A DNA stretch of 64,000 nt, taken from the NCBI GenBank assembly GCA_030765055.1, contig CM060957.1:197980335-198044334 (forward strand). The letters run 5' to 3'. The DNA comes from Mantis religiosa (taxonomy: Eukaryota; Arthropoda; Insecta; Mantodea; Mantidae). Position 1 is the stretch's first letter. Each line of letters opens with the position of its first letter. The notes beneath the pieces were generated by a model, which did no database searches, had not been told where the DNA came from, and saw only the letters and a list, made by a program, of their open reading frames with translations. The position numbers and the translations under genes were made by a program. Below are positions 36,099 through 45,775 of this stretch, piece after piece.

Positions 36099-38042
36099 CG
36101 CTACGGCAAAAAGGGTGACGCTCAAAATCGACCCTTGAGGTACACCGTTCTCCTGTATCCGTTCCTGGGATATCGTTTTCCCTATCCGCACTCGAAAACG
36201 GCGAAGTTTTAAAAAATTGCATAAAAACTCGGGCAGATGACCAGGCATGCCGTAACCATGTAGGTTACGGAGTATGCCGTACCGCCAGGTGGTGTCATAG
36301 GCCTTCTCCAGGTCCAGGAACACGCCCACGACGTGCTGTTTCAATAAAAATGCATCGGAAATATACCCCTCAAGGCGTGTTAGATTATCGACACTTGAGC
36401 GATGGCGACGAAACCCGCATTGCAAGTTGGACAGATGGTTATGTTTTTCTAGCCACCAATTTAACCGAGCGTTTATCATTCGCTCCAACGTCTTACAGAG
36501 GACACTCGTCAGGCAAATGGGGCGGTAGCTAGATGGGAGCGTGCGGTCCTTTCCAGGACGAGGGATGGGGATGACAATACCCTCTCGCCAGGAGGAAGGG
36601 AAAACCCGCTCATGCCAAATGCGGTTATAGATGTTTAAAAGGAAAGATAGCGCCTCAGATGGAAGATGTAGCAGCATCTGTCGGTGTACGTCATCGGGAC
36701 CTGGAGAAGAATCCTTTGCTAACGCCAGAGAATGGGCGAGCTCGGCTGCGGTACTTGGTTGGTTGTACGGCTCGGTGCAGTCACTATTAAAATTCAGTGG
36801 TACCCGCTCCGCCTTTTCCTTAATAGGCAGGAAGAGAGCGTCATAGCGGGCAGTTTGGCTAGTAGCAGCAAATGTGGTAGCTAGGGCTGCAGCTATGTCC
36901 TGCTCGGTGGTGTACATGGAACCGTTGATGGCAAGGCCGGGAATTACCGTCCGGCGATACTTGCCATACATCCGCCGAACAGCTGACCATACTTGTTGGG
37001 TAGAGCTGCGCCGGGAAAGCGAAGACACATAGGCTTCCCAGGATTTACGTTTTGCGTTGCGCAGTATGAAGCGTGCCCTAGCGCGAGAACGTTTGAAGGC
37101 GACGAAGTTCCCTTCCGTCGGGTGCCGCTGAAAAACGCGCAAAGCACGTTTGCGTGCTTTGACAGCCAAACTGCATTCCTCGGACCACCACGGTACAGGG
37201 ATACGACGTGGTGTAGGTGAGTCTCGAGGAATGCTGGATTCTGCTGCGAGCAGGATCGAGCAAGTAAAATATTCCACCATTTCGTCGATGGTGTCGAAAC
37301 CATCGTCGATGAGGGGTATCAGGGATTGGAATTTTCCCCAGTTAGCTTTGGAAATAATCCAGCGAGGATGTCGAGACGGTACACATTGGCGGCCAGAAAA
37401 ATGTATGTTAATTGGGTAGTGATCACTGCCAAAGAGGCCGGAAAGTACTGACCACTCAAGTAGTGGTACTAATGACGGACTGCAGAAAGAAAGGTCTAGT
37501 ACGGAATGTGTACCATAAGCGGATGATAGGAATGTCGGGTCACCAGTATTTAGCAGAAGCAGGTCAGACTTATCGAAGACGTCTACGAGGAGGCATCCAC
37601 GGGCGTCATCAGTGTCTGATCCCCAGAGCGTGTGCTTGGCATTCAAATCTCCCACAAGGAGTAGTGGTGAGGGGAGCTGTGCCAACAGAGCTCGAAGATC
37701 ACGCTCTGGAACTATACTGAGCGGCGGCAGGTAGATGTTGCAGATGGTAAAACTGATGCTCTCCAGCTGTATCCGAACGGCAACAGCTTGCAATGGTGTG
37801 GTGAGAGGAACTTTGGCGGCTGAGATGTTAGGCGCCACTAAGGTAGCAACGCCACCGCTTGCACGCATACCTGCAAGAGAGTCGCTTCTAAAGGCAGAGA
37901 AAGAGTGAAGGTGTAACGAGTGATTGGGATGTAAGTGGGTTTCCTGGAGGCAAATAATTGACGGTGACCGTTGAGAAACTAAATATTGTAGGTCTTGAGC
38001 ACGAGCTCGAAAACCATTGACATTCCACTGGATTATTTCCAT
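34257..38042 (-). pseudogene. LINE ORF2: APE endonuclease, reverse transcriptase, RNase H (broken at two simple repeats)
   Basis: Starts MEIIQWNVNGFRARAQDL. The endonuclease (to ~residue 230) has CLQETHL, VGDLNAKHTLWGS and SDHYPINIHF. The reverse transcriptase has PRPGKDRTLPSSYRPICLTS, FLDLEKAYDTTW and GVPQGSILSVTLFAVAIN. After an (AT)n tract at 36029-36094 the frame is lost, then SLYVDDFAVYY appears at 35.95 kb in a shifted frame. LNGTPLPFVSHLKFLGLYLD follows to a C11 run at 35629-35639, where the frame shifts again. The 452-codon frame 34257-35615 carries RNase H (VFTDGSQLGN, SAELYAI, CTDSLSAL, TPGHVGITGNEEADAAAK) and a C-terminal CASC..H..C zinc motif. All catalytic residues are visible, so inactivation is due only to the two slippage tracts. 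Confidence 0.93.
36029..36094. repeat. (AT)n expansion inside LINE ORF2
   Basis: About 66 bp of alternating AT placed between the AVAIN and the SLYVDD segments of the reverse transcriptase. It encodes a run of Ile-Tyr and changes the frame. Confidence 0.97.
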
Positions 38043-38051
38043 GGAGAGCTT

Positions 38052-39233
38052 TTAACGGGCCGTTTTAACTTTTTTCTTGACCTTGGCTGACTTGGGCCCT
38101 TCGACTCGAAAATCGTTAGCCTCCTGTGACTCCGCTGATGTTCGGGAGTCAGAACTCCGACGGCTCGTAGAACGAGACCGGGATCTAATGGAAGGCGAGC
38201 GACTTCGCGATCTATGTTGTGGCCGGGATCGGTTTTTTACATTTACCACTGGATTGTTGTTACTCGGTGATGGCTTGGTGGCTGTAGTCTGTACGGCTGA
38301 AACGGAGGCTGTGCTGGTGGATATACAAACAGTCTGAGGCGTAGGTTTAACGGCTAGAAAGTCAGTCTGCGTGGATGCGTGTGCGACAGGGACGTGTTGA
38401 ACAGCAACAGTGGTATTAGGAGTACGGCGAGCTGCTAATGCATATCCAGTAGTAGTGGTAGCAGGCTTCAGTTGTTCGAAGCGCCGTCGTGCCTCTGGAA
38501 AAGTCAGGCGTTCCTTTACACGTAGCTCCTGAATACTTTTCTCGTCCATGAATCTAGGGCACTGTCGCGAGCTGGAAGGATGACTACCGCCACAGTTTAC
38601 GCAACAAGGTGGTCGAGTGCAGTTTGGGTCTTCGTGCTTCGGTAGGCCACATTGCTCACAAAGAGCAGGATTGGTACACGTGACCTTAGTATGTCCGAAC
38701 CGCTGACATTGGAAGCAGCGCATGGGGTTCGGGACATACTGGCGGACGCTCGCACGTTCATAGCCGCAGTAGATGTACTCGGGTAACTTAGTCCCGGCGA
38801 AAGTAAGAAAAACCGTACGTAGTGGATACTCCTTACCATCTTGCTTTCTTGTTAGCCGGTACGCCTGACAAACAAGTTGGTCAGAGAGGCAACTTACTAT
38901 CTCTTCATTCGCAAGACCATCTAAGCTGGAGGTGGTGACTACTCCTCTACACGTATTCAGCGTTTTGTGTGGGGCTACCCGGATAGGGTAGGAGCCCAAC
39001 AAAGACGCTTTTTGCAGCTTTTTTGACTGGTCTGCAGTTGAGGTCTCTAACAGTAAGCTACCGTCTCGGAGACGCGTAGCGTTTTTAACCGGGCCGCTGA
39101 TTTTGTCAAGTTCTCGCTTTATATAAAATGGACTAACCTCTTTAAACGTTTTCCCATCACAAGCCAAGGTCATTATCAAGAAAGGGTCAATGAAAGATTG
39201 TTTGCGCGGAGACATGATGATATAGACCCCCAT
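38052..39233 (-). CDS. LINE ORF1 nucleic-acid chaperone with three zinc knuckles
   Basis: A 393-codon intact frame. The first ATG is at 39233; MSPRKQSF six codons later is an equally good start. The N-terminal ~150 residues form an RRM-like region (FYIKRELDKISGPVKNATRL, SKKLQKASLLGSYPIRV). Three Cys-boxes follow at about residues 175-225: CFQCQRFGHTKVTC (CCHC), CEQCGLPKHEDPNC and CVNCGGSHPSSSRQC. The C-terminus is basic and Arg-Ser rich (RSRSRSPSIRSRSRSTSRRS), ending in Lys clusters. Proteins of this type coat LINE RNA and act as chaperones in target-primed reverse transcription. It ends 9 nt before the ORF2 start. Confidence 0.93.
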   Translation of the reverse strand: MGVYIIMSPRKQSFIDPFLIMTLACDGKTFKEVSPFYIKRELDKISGPVKNATRLRDGSLLLETSTADQSKKLQKASLLGSYPIRVAPHKTLNTCRGVVTTSSLDGLANEEIVSCLSDQLVCQAYRLTRKQDGKEYPLRTVFLTFAGTKLPEYIYCGYERASVRQYVPNPMRCFQCQRFGHTKVTCTNPALCEQCGLPKHEDPNCTRPPCCVNCGGSHPSSSRQCPRFMDEKSIQELRVKERLTFPEARRRFEQLKPATTTTGYALAARRTPNTTVAVQHVPVAHASTQTDFLAVKPTPQTVCISTSTASVSAVQTTATKPSPSNNNPVVNVKNRSRPQHRSRSRSPSIRSRSRSTSRRSSDSRTSAESQEANDFRVEGPKSAKVKKKVKTAR

Positions 39234-39997
39234 CCGGAACCGTCGGCGTCAGCCTGCCATCCGGGGGTTAAAAAAGAAAGACACCGAATCTTCACGGTCT
39301 GTGCCGTCATGGGGACCTCACCCATGACCGATCTCATTTGTACTTCAGAAAAGCTACCCTTCAATATCCACTGCTTGTCCGTATGGGTAAACCGTTCACC
39401 ACGCACACCCCGGCTTTATGCCCCTACCACAGGAATAACCGCCTGTGGCTCCCCACTTTAGGCCGCGCTGCGTATAATAGGCACACGCGGATTCAGGGGA
39501 CTTGTGGTTGATTACACCGGGGTTCCGTCAGCGGTAACACGTCCGGTCCGTGATACTAACCAAACGGCAAACACGGCCGTCGGGAGATTATCACAGACCG
39601 GGCCCTCAAGGAGCTACGTGGGTGTACTTGACGGTGTGGACGGGCTCCGCACCTAAGGCTACACATAGGGGCAGTGCGAAGGGTCCGCTCAACCTTCACT
39701 TTTGAGACCTCCGGAGAGCACACATGTCGGAAGCCACGCTGAAAACCGTGGGACAGAACCACGGAGATAGGAGAGATCCCTGCTGGTGAGACAGGAGTTA
39801 TAAACCTAAGACCTTAAGTACTAATAATCATAATAAAAAACTAGAAGGGGAAGAAGGTGATGCATACTGATCTGCAGTAGCACAGCGTGGCACAGTTGAT
39901 GGAGGTGAAGGGGATTAAATGAGGGTGAGTGGCTAGGGACCCCGGGATCGCCAATCCCGTACCTACCGTAGTAGGTCCCTGGGGAAAAATACCAGAG

Positions 39998-40159
39998 CCT
40001 CTTCTGCCAGTTTTCGGGGTTACTGATGGGCCTTCTCGGCAGCCGTAGCGGTCATGGGGTACACCAAGTCCCCACCGTACATCACCCCATCAGTCAGTCC
40101 CCTACTTCCTGTTGCCCACCCCTCAGGACGAGGACCGCAGAGGTTGGATTTTGAGGGGC
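39998..40159 (-). ncRNA. Candidate HDV-like self-cleaving ribozyme at the LINE 5' end
   Basis: On the minus strand, starting at G 40159: P1 5' GCCCCUCA pairs with UGAGGGGU (40125-40118), with a G1-U wobble. P3 is GG (40136-40135) with CC (40127-40126), enclosing L3 UCCUCGU (40134-40128). J1.1/4 is GGGCAACA (40117-40110), the same as in HDV, able to form P1.1 with the CC of L3. P4 is ACUGAUGGG (40094-40086) with CCCAUCAGU (40030-40022). J4/2 contains CGAA with the candidate catalytic C at 40016. P2 could be CCUCUGC (40143-40137) with GCA...GAGG (40007-39998), with a 3-nt bulge; this helix is the weakest. HDV-like ribozymes at LINE 5' ends are established for R2 and several other clades. Cleavage before G1 would release the exact 5' end of the element RNA. 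Confidence 0.8.
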
Positions 40160-40170
40160 ATTAGGGAAGA

Positions 40171-40995
40171 TCAGGTGGGAGAAACATTAGAGTGACTGGA
40201 ATTACTAGTAAAATGCGCGCGGACAGAAAAATGGAAACAAGAGAGAACAAGATTCAGGGAAATAAAGGGTGGTATGATGAGGAATGCGGAGCAGAGGACA
40301 AAAAGAAGTATTTAAAGATCTTATTAAATGAAGGAGAACGGAAGAGGCAGATAGGAGAAATCTGTTGGTTAGGAAATGGGGATATAAAAATTTACTCGAA
40401 GCGAAGCAGGAAAAGGTGGGAAAAAAGTTAAAGGAAGCTGTAGAGGGAAAGGATGGAAAAAAATATGGTAAGTACTAACAGGTGTAGTCAGGAAAGAGGA
40501 GGTCAAAAATGAGATTAAAGCAAATGAATGGCAGAGATATTTCAGTGAACTGATACGAGAGGAAAGAAAGTTTAAGTTACAAATAAGAGATTTAACAATA
40601 ATAGAAATAGCAAATGAAGATCTAGTTAGGCAATTCACAAAGTAACAGGTATAACATCAACTAAAATCTATAAAAAAAAAAGAGAAGGTAATAAGACATG
40701 ATTGTATACCAGGGGAACTTTGGAAAGTGTATGAGGAAACAAAAATGTGTTTAGAATAACAGGGATGCTAAACAAGATAAAAGAAAGTGATGACACACCA
40801 GAAAGTTGGAAAATAAGCGTGATCGTGCCTATTTATAAGAAGGGAGGTGCAAATAAACCAGAAAACTACAGGGAAATAAGTCTGTTATCTATATTAGGAA
40901 AAATATACAGAGGAATATTAGCAGAAACGCTAAGAAAATGGGTAGAACAAGAAAGGAAGCTTTTTCTGCAGTTGCTGGATATAGATAAATAAAGA
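40171..40995 (+). pseudogene. Old non-LTR retrotransposon D, 3' part (RT start)
   Basis: Element D resumes after the target duplication. It gives the linker GWYDEECGAEDKKKYLKILL (40.27 kb), then VKNEIKANEWQRYFSELIREE and, after stops, the first RT blocks: ESWKISVIVPIYKKGGANKPENYREISLLSILGKIY (40.80-40.92 kb). Sequence after about 40.99 kb is no longer LINE-like, so the catalytic RT motifs are missing. Confidence 0.7.
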
Positions 40996-40999
40996 TCAA

Positions 41000-41560
41000 G
41001 CAGGAACTTGACTGTTATTTGCCTTACAGACTTGCTATTCTATTTCAAATAATACTTTCAGTTCTTAGCTCAATTCCATATTAGTCCCAAGACATGCTAA
41101 TGCTATTCTTATAACAGTCATTTCCAATTATTTATTTTGGTTAAATATCATGTATGGCTTTAAAACTTCATGTATCTTAATGTGTAGTAACAAATACATA
41201 CATATACCACTGAGGTGGTACAAATGACACACTGGATCAAATTTACTTTGGCTTATTGGGTGTCCTATCTGTAACTGTTCTCTTAATGTCTTTCTATGAT
41301 TACTTAAAGTTCTTTGGTAGAATTTGAAACATGCTGCATATTTATGATGAATGATAATGGATAAAATATACATAATCTATTGCATTTTGTGTAATCTGGT
41401 AACTTGTGCAATTTCTAAATTTGTTTTGTTACCGTATGATCCTGCTTTGAGTAAGGTCTATCGTACATCCATTTGTATCAGTTCAAGAGCGTAACAAGAC
41501 ATGCAGTAACACATAAATGTCACAGTTATATAAGAACAGTAAACATAACAGAAAATGCAG
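41000..41560. other. Non-coding, one unrecognised minus-strand frame
   Basis: An 81-codon minus-strand frame (41128-41373) of protein-like composition is present but not recognised. No element boundaries seen. Confidence 0.35.
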
Positions 41561-42212
41561 AAGACTTGTAATTAAACAGTGAGGTCTTACCTTGATGATG
41601 TTAGTGCAGGAAAGTCCCCTTCCTGTAACAGAATAATTAAAATGTATATATATAACAAATATAAAGTTAATGCTGGATCTAAATATTTTAATGTACTACC
41701 GACAGATCTAGAGGGATTATCTGATATGAAATTGTTTAAGAAAGCACTCAATAAATATCTACAACACTGCTTTTACAATTCACAGGAATTTTTAAACAAG
41801 AGTACTAATTAGTCTTAAACACATTAACAAAGATTTAAGTGTTAGTTATGCTACACACTTAAAGTGTAATTTTTTTATGAAATTTTGTTATAACTTGCAT
41901 AAATTTAGAAGTATCCTACTTTTGTACTTTCCTTCTTTGTTAACCGGTTGTTTTGTTATCAATGATTCACAACAATTATTTGTATTCAATATGTACTGTA
42001 TAACTTACAACTGGTTTTGTGTGCGTCTTTTTAAATTCTCATTCTTAGTTTATCATAATTACTAATTATTAATGTTGATGTGTCTAGTACCACTAATTGT
42101 ATCATTGTAATTATTTGTATCTTATCCATTATATTTGCTTCTGACGTGATCTTCAATAACACCAACTGTGTATATTGTATGACTGACAATAAACTAAACT
42201 AAACAAATGACT
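41561..42212 (+). mobile_element. CR1/Jockey-like non-LTR element, 3' terminal fragment
   Basis: The frame 41579-41812 ends in FNVLPTDLEGLSDMKLFKKALNKYL then CFYNSQEFLNKS. This matches the extreme C-terminus of the ORF2 at 46-48 kb (FGALPNVLKEK..FKKAVREYLCSKSFYSVQDYLN) and at 33.4 kb. A ~400-bp 3' UTR follows and ends in a short AAACTAAACTAAAC repeat near 42.2 kb. The 5' part is lost. Confidence 0.65.
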
Positions 42213-42655
42213 ATCAGGCTACAAGTGTTCTCAGTAACAGAATCACATCTGAACATACCTAAACATAGACACTGTGTTGTATTTAAAATGCAGAAAATTG
42301 GAAAACCCTAAAGTATAGAAATGCCTGAGTCCATTTTTTTACATACGTGTACATAATGATATACAGGACATCTCTAAATTTTTGGGTGACATTAGTGAGA
42401 TGACAGCTAAAATGCCTTGAACATGACACAGAATGTACTGTTGCCAAGTTATGTGATAAAGAGATAACAGGAATACACTGGTAACAATGCAAAACATGAG
42501 ATGCTAAAGACTGGCTTAACATTTTCGAGTGAATCTATGCAGTATTCCTAATTCTCCAACACATGCTGTCACTCAGTTATCCTATTAAAAGCATTTTGTA
42601 TTAAATTTCTTTGTTAAATAAAAATGTTATTGTAGTACATATCTACAAATCTTAC
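42213..42655 (-). other. Presumed intron, start
   Basis: Sequence after the donor of the SUMO-repeat exon, read on the minus strand. Nothing else recognised. Confidence 0.4.
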
Positions 42656-43337
42656 CTTAATGTAATCAGGCACAGTTGAATTCTCAGGTTCCAGAGACAA
42701 GGGTTCTTCCTTGATGTCTATTTGGTCTTCCATTTCTTGATTACTAATATATTTGTCATCCTTCATGAGAGTTTCCTTTGCAAGAGCTCCTCTCTTGTTC
42801 TGTGAACCAAACTCTGCATGCAGAGTCTTTTTCCGGCTTTGTTTTTTTCTATGTCTTTTCCAGTTGTTGCTGCCTGGAACAGTCTCAGTCTTAATCTCTA
42901 GTAGCAGATCTTTAGTAAAACATTCTTTGTCATTCTGTGAGCTAATTTCTGGTTTGCTCTCTATCTCACTGTTACTGCTACATGGAACAGTTTCAGTCTT
43001 AATCTCTAGTAGAAGATCTTTGGTAAAGCATTCTTTGTCATTCTGTGAGCTAATTTCTGGTTTGCTATCTATCTCACTGTTACTGCTACATGGAACAGTT
43101 TCAGTCTTAATCTCTAGTAGCAGATCTTTGGTAAAACATTCTTTGTTATTCTGTGAGCTAATTTCTGGTTTGCTATCTAACTCACTGTTACTGCTACATG
43201 GAACAGTTTCAGTCTTTACATCTTGTAAAAGATGTTTGGAAATTGGAGACTCTGGGTCAATTTCTGTTTTGACTGTGTTGTCGCAATCTTTGACCACAAG
43301 TGCAGATTTACTCCTTGTTTTCATTTCGATAACAAGT
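42656..43337 (-). CDS. Host exon with four 36-residue SUMO-motif repeats
   Basis: The exon is delimited by an acceptor TTTGTTTACAG/A (AG at 43339-43338) and a donor AAG/GTAAGA (GT at 42655-42654). The first ATG is at 43324 (MKTRSKSALVV), with a short 5' leader before it. A unit of 36 residues (108 bp) recurs almost exactly: SKPEISSQN(N/D)KECFTKDLLLEIKTETVPxSSNSE. Units start 108 bp apart at GGAACAGT-type landmarks at 42981, 43089 and 43197. Each unit carries I/V-K-T-E, a psi-K-x-E sumoylation consensus, and the C-terminal part has DIKEEPL. The exon ends in phase 0. This layout is common in the N-terminal parts of insect zinc-finger proteins. It does not splice in frame directly to the zinc-finger exon at 25012, so a link would need another exon. 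Gene identity is unknown. Confidence 0.7.
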
Positions 43338-44790
43338 CTGTAAACAAAGAAACACTTTATGTATACCATAAAATATGTAAAGTTTTACAATCAACTGTTG
43401 TTGAAACCAAGAGACAACCTTCAATATTTCTATGTAAATAAATATATTTCCGAGAAATTTGATCCATTATGAGAAATATGACTATATACATCTATATAAA
43501 TATCACTAACTAGAATGTTACAATGTACAAATGCACCGCAAACAAGCAATAACAAACTCATATCTAGCGACTAAGCTGGTTGAATGGAACATATAGTTGT
43601 CTGTGAGTAAAAGATTGAAAATAGGTATCTCATGAACTATTGGACTATAATACTGCAGAAATCATCATTAACATTTTAATTTACATACTTTTCACTATAT
43701 GCAATTACGCATCGTTCTATTTTAAAAACTGTATGTTTGCTCTAAAAATTCACCTTTTAATGTTATTAAAATCTATTTATAGGCTAAAACCATGAGCCCC
43801 TAACTACCAAATAATGCTCCAAAAAATGCACACCAATAGCAGTTTCTATTTTGGAAATATTGGTGGATCAAGTTTTAGGTGATTCACCGTTTATTTTACC
43901 AGAGCATAAAGACTCTTAGCCGTATATAATTCATGTTTATTTGTCAGCAATTTTAATAACAAAAAAGAACTACTGAACCTCTATGCTGACTTCTAATAAT
44001 AGGCTAATCTCACTACTGACAGTGTTTTCTAAAATAATGAAGTATACAATGGTTAAAGCATACATGGGACTAAACAATATTCTTCTATCATCCTAGTTCG
44101 GTTTTAGATATACATGCATGCTAACTTTAGAATTAGTAAAAGCCTTGGATAAAAAAGAACTGCCATTACAAACATTCTGTGATTTAGCTACAGTATTTGA
44201 CAACCTCTTCCTCAATAGTTAGAACTTTATGGTTTTAATGAGATCTCTATTAACTAATATAAATATTTCTTAACCTCCAGGAAACCACAATAAATTAGAT
44301 ATGATTTGAAATCTAGCGTTATTATGAAAGTTGTCTCATGTATTTATATTTGAGCCATTGTTATGTTTCAACAGCTATAAATGGTTTCACATTTAATTTC
44401 AGTAAGGAGCCAACAGATGTACTCTTTGCACATCATACTACTGTACCTATATCAGAAAAGTGACATCGGCAATTAAGCGACATTGTCAATAACACATTCA
44501 AAAAGTTCAAATTTGCTTTGAAGCAATAAACTATCAACTTTATTAAGCTTAAAATAAAGTATAAGTGCGAAATGGAGTTAACAATTAGATACAACTGTCA
44601 CACTAATGTATCTCAAAAAATTTTTCTTGGTTCTCGAAAAGAAGATCCAGTTACAGAAAGCCAATGTTCCATTTTACTGTAGAAGAGTAATATACTTTTT
44701 GGAACAGTTGTAAGCTATTTGCCAGTCTGTGCAGATTGCGTACATTCCCCTTGCCATATTCACACCGAGATGCAAGGTAGCTTAACAGAG
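43338..44790. other. Presumed intron or intergenic DNA
   Basis: AT-rich, with a pyrimidine-rich acceptor tract just upstream (on the minus strand) of the SUMO-repeat exon. No coding similarity seen. Confidence 0.4.
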
Positions 44791-44794
44791 AATG

Positions 44795-45152
44795 TATGTA
44801 TAGAACAGTAACAATAAACCTTAATGAGTTATTGCAAATAGTACTTCCGTTTAAAAACACAGAAAAAGTGTATCAGCAGGATCAACTGAGATGGCAGGGG
44901 AAACTGGAGATTCCGGAGAAAACCCAGCCCAGCACTGTGTTGTCCACCACAAATCTCACTTTACGGTCGCCTGGGATTGAACCCGGGCCACCTTGGTGAG
45001 AGACAAGCGGTCTAACCACTGAGCCACGGCGTGGCCTGCGAGAGAGAGAGAGGGAAATATAAATGAAATTGGGTAACAAGCTGGCAATGCTGAGTGAGAT
45101 ACGACATCTGATTAGCTAAACTCCAGAACTCTTCCCATTTGAAACATATAAC
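44795..45152 (-). mobile_element. Tc1/mariner-superfamily transposon relic B, with a SINE in it
   Basis: The strip at 44.82-44.89 kb reads NLNELLQIVLPFKNTEKVYQQDQL, the same segment as NELLQRVLPFKHTEKAYQLDHL in the transposase at 60.1 kb. A SINE then intervenes. The element end GAACTCTTCCCATTTGAAACATATA follows at 45.13-45.15 kb, equal to the terminus at 14.46-14.49 kb. Transposase remains are otherwise absent. Confidence 0.65.
44892..45036 (-). mobile_element. tRNA-derived SINE, antisense copy
   Basis: On the minus strand: GGCCACGCCGTGGCTCAGTGG (A box), GGGTTCAATCCC-type B box at about 44.98 kb, then 'gtggacaacac' and 'ctccggaatctccagtttcccc'. Same family as 16724-16975, but shorter at its 3' end. 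Confidence 0.85.
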
Positions 45153-45189
45153 TATTCCTATTTAAGTGAGTCACAATGAATCCAACAAT

Positions 45190-45775
45190 CAACTTGATGT
45201 GCTCCATTCTTCAAACATCCTTTTCTTTATGGAAAAATGATCACAAACATAATGTGGTAAATGTTGGTAGACCAACAAAAGTGGCATCTTTAGAAAAACC
45301 TTGGGGCTGAGCATCTTCAAACTACTCCAGCAAATTTAAGAATTATTGTATGAGGACCATAAATGACTGTGCGGAAGTAGTTCTTATCAAAAACTGTATT
45401 ACTGACCCTGTTTGCTTATCAGCATTTCAAAGGGCATGTACAACAACAATGACATTGTGGATTTAAACAATATTACCCACGCATTCGGAAAGCATGAAGC
45501 ATCTTTAGAACATTTAAGGAAAGCTCATGTCTATATATTGTAAAATACAATGGGAATGTTAAGCTTAACAGGCTTTTCATGCAATATCCCATTAAGGCTG
45601 CTTTATTTTTCAAGTAGACCAGAAATGGCATTTAGTGGATATAATGAAAGTGAGGACTCTTTAAATAAAGACAACTTTAAGCAACTTTTGGATTCATATA
45701 CAGAGGGAAGCCCCATCGAATTCCAAAACCACTACTCCAGCATAATAAATATTTTTGCAGAGCATTAAAAAACAA
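45190..45775 (+). pseudogene. hAT/ZMYM1-like gene, N-terminal part (TTF-type zinc finger region)
   Basis: Reading through frameshifts gives AFQRACN then NNDIVDLNNITHAFGKHEASLEHLRKAH (45.43-45.53 kb). This is the end of a TTF-type zinc finger, where the S/A-x-x-H-x-x-A..H pattern is typical. RPEMAFSGYNESEDSLNKDNFKQLLD follows (45.62-45.69 kb), the block that in hAT/ZMYM1-like proteins reads AFRGHDE. The gene continues after an inserted LINE at 48.33 kb and again at 57.87 kb. It has multiple stops and cannot make a full protein here. Confidence 0.75.

Larger units (their letters stand above)
34015..40158 (-). mobile_element. Full-length I-superfamily non-LTR retrotransposon (~6.14 kb)
   Basis: Bounded by a perfect 12-bp duplication CATTAGGGAAGA at 34003-34014 and 40159-40170. 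On the minus strand the order is a 5' UTR (40158-39234) with an HDV-like ribozyme at its very start, ORF1 (39233-38052), ORF2 (38042-34257, broken twice), and a 3' UTR ending in an ACTCACTCAC repeat rather than poly(A). The gap between the ORF1 stop and the ORF2 ATG is only 9 nt, suiting termination-reinitiation. A 3-Cys-box ORF1 plus APE, RT and RNase H in ORF2 indicates the I/Loa/Outcast group; the exact clade is not determined. Perfect flanks and long ORFs indicate a recent insertion. Confidence 0.92.

Noticed and set aside
42656..43337. SUMO-repeat exon spliced directly to the zinc-finger exon at 25012
   Set aside because: The donor is phase 0 while the zinc-finger acceptor needs two bases from the previous exon. 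Direct joining hits a stop, so no gene link is claimed.
42753..43343. 196-codon plus-strand ORF over the SUMO-repeat exon
   Set aside because: Antisense shadow. Splice sites, composition and the KTE motifs support the minus strand.
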